A DNA stretch of 64,000 nucleotides, from assembly GCA_035765775.1 (NCBI GenBank), contig DASTWV010000043.1, forward strand, positions 124,001 through 188,000, in the 5' to 3' direction. The position numbers and the translations under genes are program-made. The DNA is from Actinomycetota bacterium. GTDB taxonomy: Bacteria; Actinomycetota; CADDZG01; JAHWKV01; JAOPZY01. Numbering within the stretch: the stretch's first letter is position 1; each line of letters starts with the position of its first letter. A model generated the notes under the pieces. The model was given only the letters and a program-made list of their open reading frames with translations. It was not told the origin of the DNA and made no database searches. Below, piece after piece: positions 8,531-17,213 of the stretch.

Positions 8531-9142
8531 TTACGCCCGGTGCTTGGGGGCGCCGGTCTGCAGCGTCTCGGTGAGCACTTCGACCGCCCGGATGACCTCC
8601 GCCGAGACGTCGGCCATGGTCCGTCCGGAGCGCCTCGCCCGCTGCTGGATCGAGGCGAACGCATCGCCCTCGGACATCTTGCCTTTGTCCATGAGGATCC
8701 CCTTGGCCCGCTCCACCAGCTTGCGGGTCTGCAAGGCCTCCCGCAGGTCGGCGTTCTCGGCCTGGAGCGCCTCGAACTCCCGCTGGCGGGAGACCGCCAA
8801 TTCCAGGGCGGAGCGCAGCTGTGCCCGGCTGACCGGCTTCATCAGGTAGGCCGCCACCCCGAGGGCAATGGCCTGGTCCACCAGCTGGGGATCCTCGTGG
8901 GCGGTGATCGCCACCACGGGGACGTGCACGCCGGCCGCCGAGATGCGCCGGGCGGCCTCGAGGCCGTCGATCTCGGGGATGACGAGGTCCAGCAGGATGG
9001 CGTCGGGGCGCAGCTCCAGCGCCCGCTCGACGGCCTGGGTCCCGGTGCTGGCCCGGCCCGCAACGCCGTAGCCCAGCTCGGCGAGCTTCTGCTCCAGGCC
9101 GAGGGCGATCACGGGGTCGTCCTCGACGATGAGGACCTTCAT
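8531..9142 (-). CDS. ANTAR-domain response regulator
   Basis: 203 residues: a receiver domain (VEDDP acid pocket, phospho-acceptor Asp in ILLDLVIPEID, Thr in VVAITAHED, Lys in YLMKPVS), a short coiled linker (QREFEALQAENADLREAL) and a C-terminal ANTAR RNA-binding domain (RKLVERAKGILMDKGKMSEGDAF). ANTAR proteins act by transcription antitermination at paired hairpins in target RNAs. It overlaps the kinase gene by four bases (ATGA), so the two form a two-component pair like PdtaR/PdtaS. Confidence 0.92.
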   Translation of the reverse strand: MKVLIVEDDPVIALGLEQKLAELGYGVAGRASTGTQAVERALELRPDAILLDLVIPEIDGLEAARRISAAGVHVPVVAITAHEDPQLVDQAIALGVAAYLMKPVSRAQLRSALELAVSRQREFEALQAENADLREALQTRKLVERAKGILMDKGKMSEGDAFASIQQRARRSGRTMADVSAEVIRAVEVLTETLQTGAPKHRA

Positions 9143-10413
9143 GGCCTACCGGGCGCCGTGCTGGTGGGGACCGGGACGGGCGCCGGGGCCGGGAAGCGGA
9201 TCCCCACCGCCGTCCCCCCGTCCCCCGAGTCGATCGTCAGCTCCCCGCGCAGGCCGTCCTGCACCAGGCGCCGTACCAGCCCGAGGCCCAGGCCCTCGAC
9301 CAGGCCGGTGCAGCCCTCGCCGTCGTCGGTGACCACCACCCGCCACTCGGGGCCCTCCTCGAGCGTGAGCACCAAGCGCCCACCCCTCGACCGGAATCCG
9401 TGCACCAGGGCATTGGTCACCAGCTCGTTGACGGCGACGCTGAGCCAAGTGGCCCGCTGGGGGTCGAGGTCCGGGATCGTGCCCTCGACCACCGCCTCGA
9501 TCGCCCCGCCCGGCGCCATCCGTTCGGTCAGGGTGTGCAGCACGCGCTCGCACACCACCCGGGTCTGGACCTGGCCGTTGTCACTGGAGGACAGCAGGGC
9601 GTGCACCGCCGCCACCGCCTGGACCCTGCCCAGGGTGACCTCGACCACGTCCGGCAGCGATGCCTGGGGCCGGGAGGCCTCGAAGGAGAGGAGGTCGCCG
9701 ACCAGCTGGAGGTTGTTCTTGATCCGGTGGTTGGCTTCGATGGCCAACACGTTCTTCAGGTCGGACTCCGCCTGCAGCCGGGCGCGGCGGGCGGACTCGG
9801 CCCGCAGGGAAGCGGCGAGGTAGCCGGCCAGGACCATGGCGCCGGCGAGGGTCCCCACCCGCAGCAGCAGGTTGCCCGGGTAGGTGTGCACCGGGGCCGC
9901 CCAGACCGCGCCGCTGTAGCCGGCCACCAGCAGGGCGAACAGCATCGCCTGTACCCGCGGGCGCTGGGTGGCGGCCACGAACGAGATCGCCAGGAAGGAC
10001 AGCAGGTAGTAGTCCGAGCTATAGCCCCCGCCGTAGTAGGTGAGCGCGGCGACCAGCCCGATGAGGGCCACACCCCACACCACCAGCAGCGGCTCCTCAC
10101 CCCGGCGCTCCGACCAGCGCAGCGCCAGCAGGCCGAAGACGGCGTTGGCGCCGGCGGCGACCGCGGTCAGCCCGTAGATGGCGGCGTCGTTCGTCGCCCG
10201 GTTCTGGTGGTGCGGCAGGGCGGTGGCCACCGCCACCGCGAGGGTCGAGGCGAAGCCGATCCAAATGGCCAGGCGGACCATGGTGCGGCGGGCGACCCCG
10301 AGACCGCCGTCGGCCACCGCCCGGGCGCGGACTGCGGGGCGCGCACCCGCAGGGGCTGCGCTCCGGCCCCAGCTCCCTGGCTTCGAGACTTCGGCCTGTG
10401 CGCCGCTCGCCAC
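9139..10413 (-). CDS. Membrane sensor histidine kinase, HisKA_2 type
   Basis: 424 residues. An N-terminal region with about six membrane helices is followed by the HisKA_2 phospho-acceptor motif EANHRIKNNLQLVGDLL and an HATPase domain with NELVTNALVHGF (N box) and DDGEGC/GLGLGLV (G boxes). The architecture and the coupled ANTAR regulator match the PdtaS class, but PdtaS is soluble (GAF-PAS), whereas this one senses through an integral membrane domain. Signal unknown. Confidence 0.88.
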   Translation of the reverse strand: MASGAQAEVSKPGSWGRSAAPAGARPAVRARAVADGGLGVARRTMVRLAIWIGFASTLAVAVATALPHHQNRATNDAAIYGLTAVAAGANAVFGLLALRWSERRGEEPLLVVWGVALIGLVAALTYYGGGYSSDYYLLSFLAISFVAATQRPRVQAMLFALLVAGYSGAVWAAPVHTYPGNLLLRVGTLAGAMVLAGYLAASLRAESARRARLQAESDLKNVLAIEANHRIKNNLQLVGDLLSFEASRPQASLPDVVEVTLGRVQAVAAVHALLSSSDNGQVQTRVVCERVLHTLTERMAPGGAIEAVVEGTIPDLDPQRATWLSVAVNELVTNALVHGFRSRGGRLVLTLEEGPEWRVVVTDDGEGCTGLVEGLGLGLVRRLVQDGLRGELTIDSGDGGTAVGIRFPAPAPVPVPTSTAPGRP

Positions 10414-10525
10414 CTGTGCCTCCCTACTTGAGCAACTGCTTCAATCCTACGCCGGGGGCCGGGCCATCCCGGACTCGGGGACGGATCCCCACGAGCATGC
10501 CGCCCGCCACCGGGATGTTATATTG

Positions 10526-10537
10526 AACCAATCGGTT
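10526..10537. promoter_or_regulatory. Short inverted repeat upstream of SRPBCC gene
   Basis: AACC-AATC-GGTT, a perfect 4-bp-arm repeat just after an AT-rich TTATATT stretch that could be a -10 element. Position suggests a repressor site at the promoter of the following gene; weak evidence. Confidence 0.3.
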
Positions 10538-11000
10538 GACCATCTGGAGGCACAGCATCGGCGTCGACGTCGTCACCGAGATCGAGATCCAGCGCCCACG
10601 TGCAGTGGTGGCCGCCTATGCCGCCGACCCGGACACCGCCACCGCCTGGTACGAGAACATCAAAGCGGTGGAGTGGCAGACCCCCAAGCCACTCGCTGTG
10701 GGGTCCCGGATCACCTTCGTGGCCCAGTTCCTCGGCCGGAGGATCGCCTACACCTACGAGATCGCCGAGCTGGTCCCCGGCGAGCGGCTGGTCATGGCCA
10801 CGAGCGAGGGCCCGTTCGCCATGGAAACCACCTACACCTGGGACGAGGCGGGCGAGGCCACCACGGTCATGACGCTGCGCAACCGGGGCGAGCCCTCCGG
10901 CTTCGCCAAGGTGACCGCCCCGATGATGGCCCGGGCGATGCGCACCGCCAACCGCAAGGACCTCGCCCGCTTGAAGGGGATCCTCGAAGCCGCCGGATGA
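10536..11000 (+). CDS. SRPBCC (START/polyketide cyclase-like) family protein
   Basis: About 147-154 residues with the beta-rich SRPBCC pattern (VTEIEIQRPRAVVAAYAADP at the start, GSRITFVAQFLGRRIAYTYEI, PGERLVMATSEGPFAMETTY, and a C-terminal helix RTANRKDLARLKGILEAAG). These proteins bind hydrophobic ligands; function unassigned. The start is unclear: TTG 10536 is in frame but upstream of the only good Shine-Dalgarno (GGAGG 10546-10550), while the codon at proper distance from it is ATC (10557). A gain-of-start error or a rare ATC initiator are both possible. Confidence 0.75.
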   Translation: MTIWRHSIGVDVVTEIEIQRPRAVVAAYAADPDTATAWYENIKAVEWQTPKPLAVGSRITFVAQFLGRRIAYTYEIAELVPGERLVMATSEGPFAMETTYTWDEAGEATTVMTLRNRGEPSGFAKVTAPMMARAMRTANRKDLARLKGILEAAG

Positions 11001-11045
11001 CCATGCTGGCAGCCCCGGTCGTCCCCGCAGTGGCAGAATCCGGGG

Positions 11046-11738
11046 ATGCGTGCTCCCGGCCGGGCAGCGGCCCCTGCGGCCTGGGCCGGCCTCCTGGTTA
11101 TCAGCACCCTCCTCGCCGGCCTGCTCGCCGCGTGCGGCACCAATACCGCTGACCTCCCCCACGCCGGTGGCGTCCTGCAGCGGGCCGCCCAGGCCATGGC
11201 CGGGGTCTCCAGCACGGCGTTCTCCCTCTCGGTGAGCGGGGACACCTCGGCCCTCCCCATCACCTCGGCCGACGGGCGCATCCAGAAGGATGGCCAAGCG
11301 GACGGCGATCTGGTGATCGGCGGCCAGAACTACCCCTTCCGCCTGCTCGGGGGGACCTTCTACCTGCAGAACCCGGACAACTCGTGGGTCAGCTCGCCGC
11401 CCGCCTACGACCCGACCACGTTGCTCGACCCCACCATCGGCCTCGCCTCGCTGCTGTCCGGGACCACCGGCGGGAAGACGGTGGGCCAGACGTCGATGCA
11501 GGGGCAGACCACCGACGAGGTACAGGCCCGGGTGCCGAACACCCTCATCAAGCAGCTCACCGACCTGACGAAGGGCCAGAACACGCTGGCGGCCACGATG
11601 TGGATCGGGGACACCACGGGGCTGCTCTACAAGTTCGCCATCCCGTTCCGGGCCCCCGACACCGACGGACCGACGACGGTCACGGTCACGTTGAAGGACT
11701 ACAACAAGCCCATCCACATCGTGGCGCCCAAGACCTGA
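11046..11738 (+). CDS. LppX/LprG-like lipoprotein
   Basis: 230 residues. A signal peptide ends in a lipobox LLAAC, so the mature protein is probably lipid-anchored from the Cys. The body (GVLQRAAQAMAGVSSTAFSL, ADGDLVIGGQNYPFRLLGG, LTDLTKGQNTLAATMWIG) follows the LppX_LprAFG fold, a hydrophobic-cavity carrier of lipids or lipoglycans at the actinobacterial envelope. It lies 45 bp after the SRPBCC gene on the same strand. Confidence 0.8.
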   Translation: MRAPGRAAAPAAWAGLLVISTLLAGLLAACGTNTADLPHAGGVLQRAAQAMAGVSSTAFSLSVSGDTSALPITSADGRIQKDGQADGDLVIGGQNYPFRLLGGTFYLQNPDNSWVSSPPAYDPTTLLDPTIGLASLLSGTTGGKTVGQTSMQGQTTDEVQARVPNTLIKQLTDLTKGQNTLAATMWIGDTTGLLYKFAIPFRAPDTDGPTTVTVTLKDYNKPIHIVAPKT

Positions 11739-11764
11739 CCCCGAAACCTACCCCAGGAGGAGCG

Positions 11765-12421
11765 ATGGCCAAGCTGCGGGTGCACAACCTCGCGATGTCG
11801 ATCGACGGCTACGTCGCCGGGCCCGACCAGAGCCGGGATGACCCCCTCGGGGTGGGCGGCCTCCGCCTGCACGAATGGGTCTTCGAGACCCGGAGCGGGC
11901 GGGCGATGATCGGCCAGGAGGGGGGCAGCGAGGAGCTGGACGACGAGTACCTGCGGACGGCGAACGACGGGGTCGGCGCCACCGTCATGGGGCGCAACAT
12001 GTTCGGTCCCATCCGGGGCCCCTGGGGCGACGACCCGTGGTCGGGTTGGTGGGGGGACGACCCGCCCTACCACCACCCGGTCTTCGTGCTCACCCACCAC
12101 GCCCGCCCGCCGATCGTGAAGGAGGGCGGGACGACCTTCCACTTCGTCACCGGCGGCATCGAGGCAGCCCTGGAGGCGGCAGTGGAGGCCGCCGCCGGGG
12201 CCGATGTGCGGCTGGGCGGCGGGGCCTCCACCGTGGCGCAGTACCTGCGGGCCGGGCTGGTGGACGTGCTCGGCCTGGCCCTGGTCCCCGTCCTCCTGGA
12301 GGCCGGCGAGCGGATCTTCGACGACATGCAGGGAGCTCTGGAGGGCTTTGCCTGCACCGGGTTCGCCGCCGGCGACTCAGTCCTGCATGCCACCTTCACC
12401 AAACCCAGGGCCGGGGCCTGA
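11765..12421 (+). CDS. RibD C-terminal/dihydrofolate reductase-like protein
   Basis: 218 residues. N-terminal HNLAMSIDGYVAGPDQS is the hallmark of the small DHFR-like RibD C-terminal family, followed by TVMGRNMFGPI, a central PVFVLTHHARPP strand and the nucleotide-binding AGADVRLGGGASTVAQYL. Probably an NADPH-dependent reductase of unknown substrate. ATG 11765 has a strong ribosome site (AGGAGG). It may be co-transcribed with the lipoprotein gene 26 bp upstream. Confidence 0.85.
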   Translation: MAKLRVHNLAMSIDGYVAGPDQSRDDPLGVGGLRLHEWVFETRSGRAMIGQEGGSEELDDEYLRTANDGVGATVMGRNMFGPIRGPWGDDPWSGWWGDDPPYHHPVFVLTHHARPPIVKEGGTTFHFVTGGIEAALEAAVEAAAGADVRLGGGASTVAQYLRAGLVDVLGLALVPVLLEAGERIFDDMQGALEGFACTGFAAGDSVLHATFTKPRAGA

Positions 12422-12796
12422 CTACATCGTGGCCGAGGCGTCGACGGCGAAGATGCCAATCGAGTTGCCCTCGGTGTCCTCGGCGACGGCGAAGTAGCCC
12501 ATCCCGGGGATCGGGGTCTTGCCCATGGTGATCTTGCCGCCCGCCGCGGTGATCTTCTCGGCGCCCTCCTCGATGGTGGGCACGCTCATCGTGATCCGGG
12601 TGGCCTCGTTGCCCGGCCCCCGCTGCATCAGGGCGCCGTCGATGCCCGGGTTGGAGTCGCCGGTGCTGGCCATCCCGTAGTACGACGGCGCGCCCGGGAA
12701 GGCGTTGATGGTCCAACCGAACACGCGGCTGTAGAACGCCGCCGCCCGGTCGGGGTCGTCGACGGGGATCTCGAAGTGGTTGGGACGCAAACCCAT
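12422..12796 (-). CDS. VOC family (glyoxalase/bleomycin-resistance fold) protein
   Basis: 124 residues of one VOC module pair: NHFEIPVDDPDRAAAFYSRV at the start and GMGYFAVAEDTEGNSIGIF at the end, with the metal-ligand His and Glu in the usual places. ATG 12796 is preferred over the ATG six bases upstream because AGGAGG sits at the right distance. Substrate unknown. The stop abuts the convergent RibD-like gene. Confidence 0.85.
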   Translation of the reverse strand: MGLRPNHFEIPVDDPDRAAAFYSRVFGWTINAFPGAPSYYGMASTGDSNPGIDGALMQRGPGNEATRITMSVPTIEEGAEKITAAGGKITMGKTPIPGMGYFAVAEDTEGNSIGIFAVDASATM

Positions 12797-12841
12797 GGCC
12801 ATCCTCCTTCTGCTCGGATGAGACAACCCTATCCCGGGAAA

Positions 12842-12861
12842 TGCCCCCCGGCGAGGGGGCA
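12842..12861. other. Hairpin between divergent VOC and aminotransferase genes
   Basis: TGCCCCC (12842-12848) pairs with GGGGGCA (12855-12861) around a 6-nt loop. No T-run follows on either strand. It lies in the intergenic region upstream of the serine-cycle module and could be regulatory; no further support. Confidence 0.3.
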
Positions 12862-12979
12862 CTGTGGACGGAGCAAGGCGGAAATTTCCAGCAGATTTCC
12901 GGCCACCGGTCTGGACCCAGGCGGGCCTCGGCGCCCCACCGCATGACTTTGCCGGCCAAGCCCGCGATAATCCCGCCCC

Positions 12980-14194
12980 ATGTCCACCCCACACGCCGCT
13001 GACGCTGCCGGCGCGCGGCCCGGGAGTACCTACCGGGCCGGGCGCCACTTCCTGTTCGTGCCCGGGCCCACCAACGTGCCCGACCGGGTGCTGCGGGCGA
13101 TGCACCGGCCGATGGAGGACCACCGGTCCTCGGCCTTCCCGGAGCTCACCCGCTCGCTGCTGGCCGACCTGCCGAAGATCGTCGCCACCGAGTCCGGCCA
13201 GCCGTTCATCTTCGCCGCCACCGGCACCGGCGGCTGGGAGGCCGCCCTGGTGAACACCTGCTCGCCGGGGGCCAAGCTGCTGGGGGTGCGCAACGGGCAG
13301 TTCAGCCACCTGTTCATCGAGACCGCCCGCAAGTTCGGCTTGGACGTCCAGGTCATCGAGGTCCCCTGGGGCGAAGCGGTGCCCGCCGATCAGGTCGAGG
13401 AGGCGCTCCGGGCCGACGCCGGCCACGAGATCACCGGCGTCCTCGTCGTGCACAACGAGACCGCCACCGGCGTCACCAGCGACATGGCGGCGGTCCGGGC
13501 GGCCATCGACGCCGCCGGCCACCCGGCCCTGCTCTACGTCGACGGGGTCAGCTCGATCGGCAGCCTGCCGTTCCAGATGGACGAGTGGGGCGTCGACCTG
13601 GCCATCTGCGGCTCCCAGAAGGGCCTCATGCTGCCGGGCGGGCTCGGGATGGTCTTCGCCAGCCCGAAGGCGATCGCGGCCGGGGAGACGGCCACCTGCC
13701 CCCGCAGCTTCTTCGACTTCGGCTGGATGGCGTCGGCCAACGCAACCGGCTACTTCCCGTACACCCCGGCCCTCGGCCTGCTGTTCGGGCTCCGGGAGGC
13801 GCTCGACATGCTCTTCGAAGAGGGGCTCGACAACGTCTTCGCCCGCCACGTCCGGCTCGCCGGCGGCGTGCGGGCGGCGGTGGATGCCTGGGGCCTCGCG
13901 CAGTGCTGCACGCAGCCCGACCGGGCCTCCAACAGCGTGACCGCGGTCATGACCGGCGCCAGCCCGGCGGTGATCGACATCGCCTTCAAGACCTACAACC
14001 TGTCGCTCGGCGGCGGCCTCGGCCAGATGGCCGGCAAGCTGTTCCGCATCGGCCACCTGGGCGACCTCAACGAGCTCATGCTCCTGGGGGCGATCGCCGG
14101 GGCCGAGATGGCACTGGCCGACGCCGGCGTGGCGGTCGAGCCCGGATCGGGCGTGGCGGCCGCCCAGGGCCACTACCGCGGGAGCGCCCGATGA
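12980..14194 (+). CDS. sgaA: Serine-glyoxylate aminotransferase
   Basis: 404 residues of class V aminotransferase. FVPGPTNVPDRVLRAMHRPM at the N-terminus and GSQKGLMLPGGLG around PLP-lysine 214 are typical of serine-glyoxylate/alanine-glyoxylate transaminases. The enzyme converts glyoxylate plus serine to glycine plus hydroxypyruvate, a serine-cycle step. First gene of an sgaA-mcl-mtkA-mtkB module; its stop overlaps the malyl-CoA lyase start by four bases (ATGA). The ATG has no obvious Shine-Dalgarno, so a leaderless transcript is possible. Assignment as serine-glyoxylate rather than alanine-glyoxylate transaminase rests partly on the neighbours. Confidence 0.88.
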   Translation: MSTPHAADAAGARPGSTYRAGRHFLFVPGPTNVPDRVLRAMHRPMEDHRSSAFPELTRSLLADLPKIVATESGQPFIFAATGTGGWEAALVNTCSPGAKLLGVRNGQFSHLFIETARKFGLDVQVIEVPWGEAVPADQVEEALRADAGHEITGVLVVHNETATGVTSDMAAVRAAIDAAGHPALLYVDGVSSIGSLPFQMDEWGVDLAICGSQKGLMLPGGLGMVFASPKAIAAGETATCPRSFFDFGWMASANATGYFPYTPALGLLFGLREALDMLFEEGLDNVFARHVRLAGGVRAAVDAWGLAQCCTQPDRASNSVTAVMTGASPAVIDIAFKTYNLSLGGGLGQMAGKLFRIGHLGDLNELMLLGAIAGAEMALADAGVAVEPGSGVAAAQGHYRGSAR

Positions 14195-15135
14195 GCTTCA
14201 CCCATCACCACCCCGCCCGCACCCGGCTGCAGCGCAGCGAGCTGTGCGTCCCGGGATCCCGCCCGGAGTTCTTCCCCAAGGCGCTCGGCGGTGCTGCCGA
14301 CACGATCATGCTCGACCTCGAGGACGCCGTCGCCCCCGACGACAAGGAGGCCGCCCGGCGTTATGTCATCACCGGCCTGCAGACCCTGGACTGGCGGGGC
14401 AGGGGCAAGACGGTGTCGTTGCGTATCAACGGGATCGACACCCACTACATGTACCGGGACGTCATTGACGTCGTCGAGCAGGCGGGCAACCACCTGGACA
14501 CCATCCTGATCCCGAAGGTGGGGGTCCCGGCCGACGTCTACCTGGTGGACGCCCTGCTCAGCCAGATCGAGGACGCCATGCGGATGAGCCACCGGGTGGG
14601 CATCGAGGTGCTGATCGAGACCGCCCTCGGGGTGGCCAACGTCGAAGCAATCGCCCAGTCCAGCCGGCGGTTGGAGGCCATGCACTTCGGCCCGGCCGAC
14701 CTGGCCGCCAGCCTCCGGGCGCGCACCACGAGCATCGGCGGGCTGAACCCGAACTACCCGGGCGACCAGTGGCACGCGTCGCTCAGCCGCATGGTGGTGG
14801 CCTGCCGGGCCTATGGCCTGCGCCCGATCGACGGCCCGTTCGGCGACTTCAGCGATCCCGCCGGCTTCGAGGCCGCCGCCCGCCGGGTGGCCGCCCTGGG
14901 CTACGAGGGCAAGTGGGCGATCCACCCCTCGCAGGTCGCCCTGGCCAACGGCGTGTTCACCCCGTCCACCGAGGAGATCGACCGGGCGGCGCGCATCCTG
15001 GTTGCCCTGGAGGAGGCCGCCGCCGCGGGCAAGGGTGCCGCCGTGCTCGATGGCAAGATGATCGACGCCGCATCGGCGCGCATGGCCGAGAACGTCGTGG
15101 CGCTGGCGGAGTTGCTCCCCAAAGTCGACGCGTAG
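14191..15135 (+). CDS. mcl: Malyl-CoA lyase (HpcH/HpaI-CitE superfamily)
   Basis: 314 residues. [20 protein letters not shown], the metal/substrate motif [38 protein letters not shown] and the C-terminal [19 protein letters not shown] are those of L-malyl-CoA/beta-methylmalyl-CoA lyases. The reaction splits malyl-CoA to acetyl-CoA and glyoxylate. It sits between the glyoxylate-consuming transaminase and the malyl-CoA-forming ligase, which favours malyl-CoA over citramalyl-CoA as substrate. Translationally coupled to the upstream gene. Confidence 0.88.
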   Translation: MSFTHHHPARTRLQRSELCVPGSRPEFFPKALGGAADTIMLDLEDAVAPDDKEAARRYVITGLQTLDWRGRGKTVSLRINGIDTHYMYRDVIDVVEQAGNHLDTILIPKVGVPADVYLVDALLSQIEDAMRMSHRVGIEVLIETALGVANVEAIAQSSRRLEAMHFGPADLAASLRARTTSIGGLNPNYPGDQWHASLSRMVVACRAYGLRPIDGPFGDFSDPAGFEAAARRVAALGYEGKWAIHPSQVALANGVFTPSTEEIDRAARILVALEEAAAAGKGAAVLDGKMIDAASARMAENVVALAELLPKVDA

Positions 15136-15145
15136 TACACGACCG

Positions 15146-16321
15146 ATGGACCTGCACGAATACCAGGCCAAGGAGCTGCTGGCCCGCTTCGGCGTCCCGG
15201 TGCCCCTGGGCCAGGTCGCCAGCACCGAGGAGGAGGCCCGCCAGGCCGCCGAGCAGCTGGGCGGCGAACGCTGGGTGGTCAAGGCCCAGATCCACGCCGG
15301 CGGGCGGGGCAAGGCCGGGGGCATCCTCACCGCGTCCACCCACGACGAGGTCGCCCAGGCCGCCGGGCGCCTGCTGGGCAACCGGCTGGTCACGCTGCAG
15401 ACCGGGCCGGGCGGCAAGGTGGTGAGCCGGGTGTACATCGAGCCGGCGGTCGCCGTCGCCCGGGAGCTCTACGCCGCCTTCGTGCTGGACCGGGCCGCCG
15501 AGCGGGTGTGCGTCATGGCGTCGTCCTCGGGCGGCACCGAGGTGGAGGACCGGGCGCACGACGACCCCGGGGCGCTGCGCAAGGAGGTTGTCGAGCCCGC
15601 CGTCGGCCTGCAGGCCTTCCAGGCCCGGGAGCTCGCCTTCGGCCTCGGGCTGCGGGGGGCGCAGATCCGGACGGCGACCCAGACCCTGCTGGGCGCCTAC
15701 CGGGCGTTCCGGGACCTCGACGCCACCCTCATCGAGTTCAACCCGCTGGCGGTGACCGAGGCGGGCGACGTCGTCGTGCTCGATGCCAAGATGTCGATCG
15801 ACGACAACGCGCTCTTCCGCCAGCCCGCCCTCCGGGAGCTGCGGGACGCCACCCAGGAGGACGCCCGGGAGACCGAGGCGGTGCGCCACGGCCTGAGCTA
15901 CATCGGGCTCGACGGGTCGATCGGCTGCATCGTCAACGGCGCCGGGCTGGCGATGGCCACCATGGACCTCATCAAGCACGCCGGCGGGGAACCGGCCAAC
16001 TTCCTCGACATCGGGGGCGGGGCGTCGCCCGAACGGGTGGCCACCGCCTTTACCCTGGTGGTCTCCGACCCGCAGGTCAAAGCGGTGCTGGTGAACATCT
16101 TCGCCGGGATCAACCGGTGCGACTGGGTGGCCACCGGCATCGTGGAAGCCGCCCGCAAGGTGGGGCTGAACGTGCCCCTGGTGGTGCGGCTGGCCGGCAC
16201 CCACGTCGAGGAGGGCCGCCGGATCCTCAAGGAGAGCGGGATCGCGGTCGAGGTGGCCGCCGAACTGGCCGAGGCCGCGTCGCTGGTGGTCACCGCAGCC
16301 GGGGCGGCGGTGGCGGGGTGA
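15146..16321 (+). CDS. mtkA: Malate-CoA ligase beta subunit (SucC-like)
   Basis: 391 residues with the ATP-grasp layout of succinyl-CoA synthetase beta subunits: [60 protein letters not shown] and [20 protein letters not shown]. SucC and MtkA cannot be separated by motif, but adjacency to malyl-CoA lyase and serine-glyoxylate transaminase supports malate-CoA ligase (malate + CoA + ATP to malyl-CoA). The gene overlaps mtkB (GTGA). Confidence 0.85.
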   Translation: MDLHEYQAKELLARFGVPVPLGQVASTEEEARQAAEQLGGERWVVKAQIHAGGRGKAGGILTASTHDEVAQAAGRLLGNRLVTLQTGPGGKVVSRVYIEPAVAVARELYAAFVLDRAAERVCVMASSSGGTEVEDRAHDDPGALRKEVVEPAVGLQAFQARELAFGLGLRGAQIRTATQTLLGAYRAFRDLDATLIEFNPLAVTEAGDVVVLDAKMSIDDNALFRQPALRELRDATQEDARETEAVRHGLSYIGLDGSIGCIVNGAGLAMATMDLIKHAGGEPANFLDIGGGASPERVATAFTLVVSDPQVKAVLVNIFAGINRCDWVATGIVEAARKVGLNVPLVVRLAGTHVEEGRRILKESGIAVEVAAELAEAASLVVTAAGAAVAG

Positions 16322-17208
16322 GCATCCTCATCGACTCCACCACCAAGCTCATCCTGCAGGGCTTCACCGGGGACAAGGGGACCTTCCACGCCCAGGAGGC
16401 GATGGACTACGGGACCGATGTCGTCGGGGGCGTGACGCCCGGCAAGGGGGGCTACGTCCACCTCGGGCTGCCGGTGTTCGACACCGTCAAGCAGGCGGTG
16501 CACGCCACCGGGGCGACGGTGTCGCTGAACTTCGTCCCCGCCCCGTTCTGCGCCGACGCCATCATGGAAGCGGCCGACGCCGGGGTCCGCCTGGCGGTGG
16601 TGATCACCGAGGGGATCCCGCTGCAGGACATGATGCGGGTGAAGAACTACCTGCTGCGCTACCCGCCCGGCGACCGCATGATGCTGGTGGGCCCCAACTG
16701 CGCCGGGGTGATCAGCGTGGGCCAGGCGATGGTCGGCATCATGGCCGGACACATCTACCAGCCCGGCCCGGTGGGCATCGTCGCCCGGTCCGGCACGCTG
16801 GGCTACGAGGCGGCCGCCCAGATGGCCGCCCTCGGGATCGGGGTGACCACCAGCGTGGGCATCGGCGGCGACCCGATTGGCGGGTGCTCCTTCGTGGATG
16901 TCCTGCGCCTCTTCGAGAACGACCCCGAGACCAAGGCGGTCATGCTGATCGGCGAGATCGGCGGCGCCTCCGAGGTGGCGGCCGCGGTGTACGCCAAGGA
17001 CGAGATGACCAAGCCGGTGGCGGGCTTCATCGCCGGGCGGACCGCTCCCCCGGGCCGGCGGATGGGCCACGCCGGGGCGATCATCGCCCACCGGGGCGAC
17101 TCGGCGGCCGAGAAGTCGGCGGCGATGGCGGCGCTCGGGATGGAGATGGCGCCCAGCGCCTCGGAGCTGGGCTCGGTCATGGCCCGGGTGCTGGGGACCG
17201 CCGGGTAG
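16318..17208 (+). CDS. mtkB: Malate-CoA ligase alpha subunit (SucD-like)
   Basis: 296 residues from GTG 16318, overlapping mtkA by four bases. CoA-binding N-terminus ([19 protein letters not shown]), [24 protein letters not shown], and the phospho-acceptor histidine 251 in [13 protein letters not shown]. Forms the ligase with the preceding beta subunit. Last gene of the module: no hydroxypyruvate reductase, glycerate kinase or PEP carboxylase gene lies within the window, so the rest of a serine cycle would have to be elsewhere. Confidence 0.85.
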   Translation: MSILIDSTTKLILQGFTGDKGTFHAQEAMDYGTDVVGGVTPGKGGYVHLGLPVFDTVKQAVHATGATVSLNFVPAPFCADAIMEAADAGVRLAVVITEGIPLQDMMRVKNYLLRYPPGDRMMLVGPNCAGVISVGQAMVGIMAGHIYQPGPVGIVARSGTLGYEAAAQMAALGIGVTTSVGIGGDPIGGCSFVDVLRLFENDPETKAVMLIGEIGGASEVAAAVYAKDEMTKPVAGFIAGRTAPPGRRMGHAGAIIAHRGDSAAEKSAAMAALGMEMAPSASELGSVMARVLGTAG

Positions 17209-17213
17209 TTGCG

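Noticed and set aside
15146-17208. Housekeeping succinyl-CoA synthetase (sucCD)
   Set aside because: Motifs alone would allow it, but tight coupling with malyl-CoA lyase and serine-glyoxylate aminotransferase makes malate-CoA ligase the better reading; not fully excluded.
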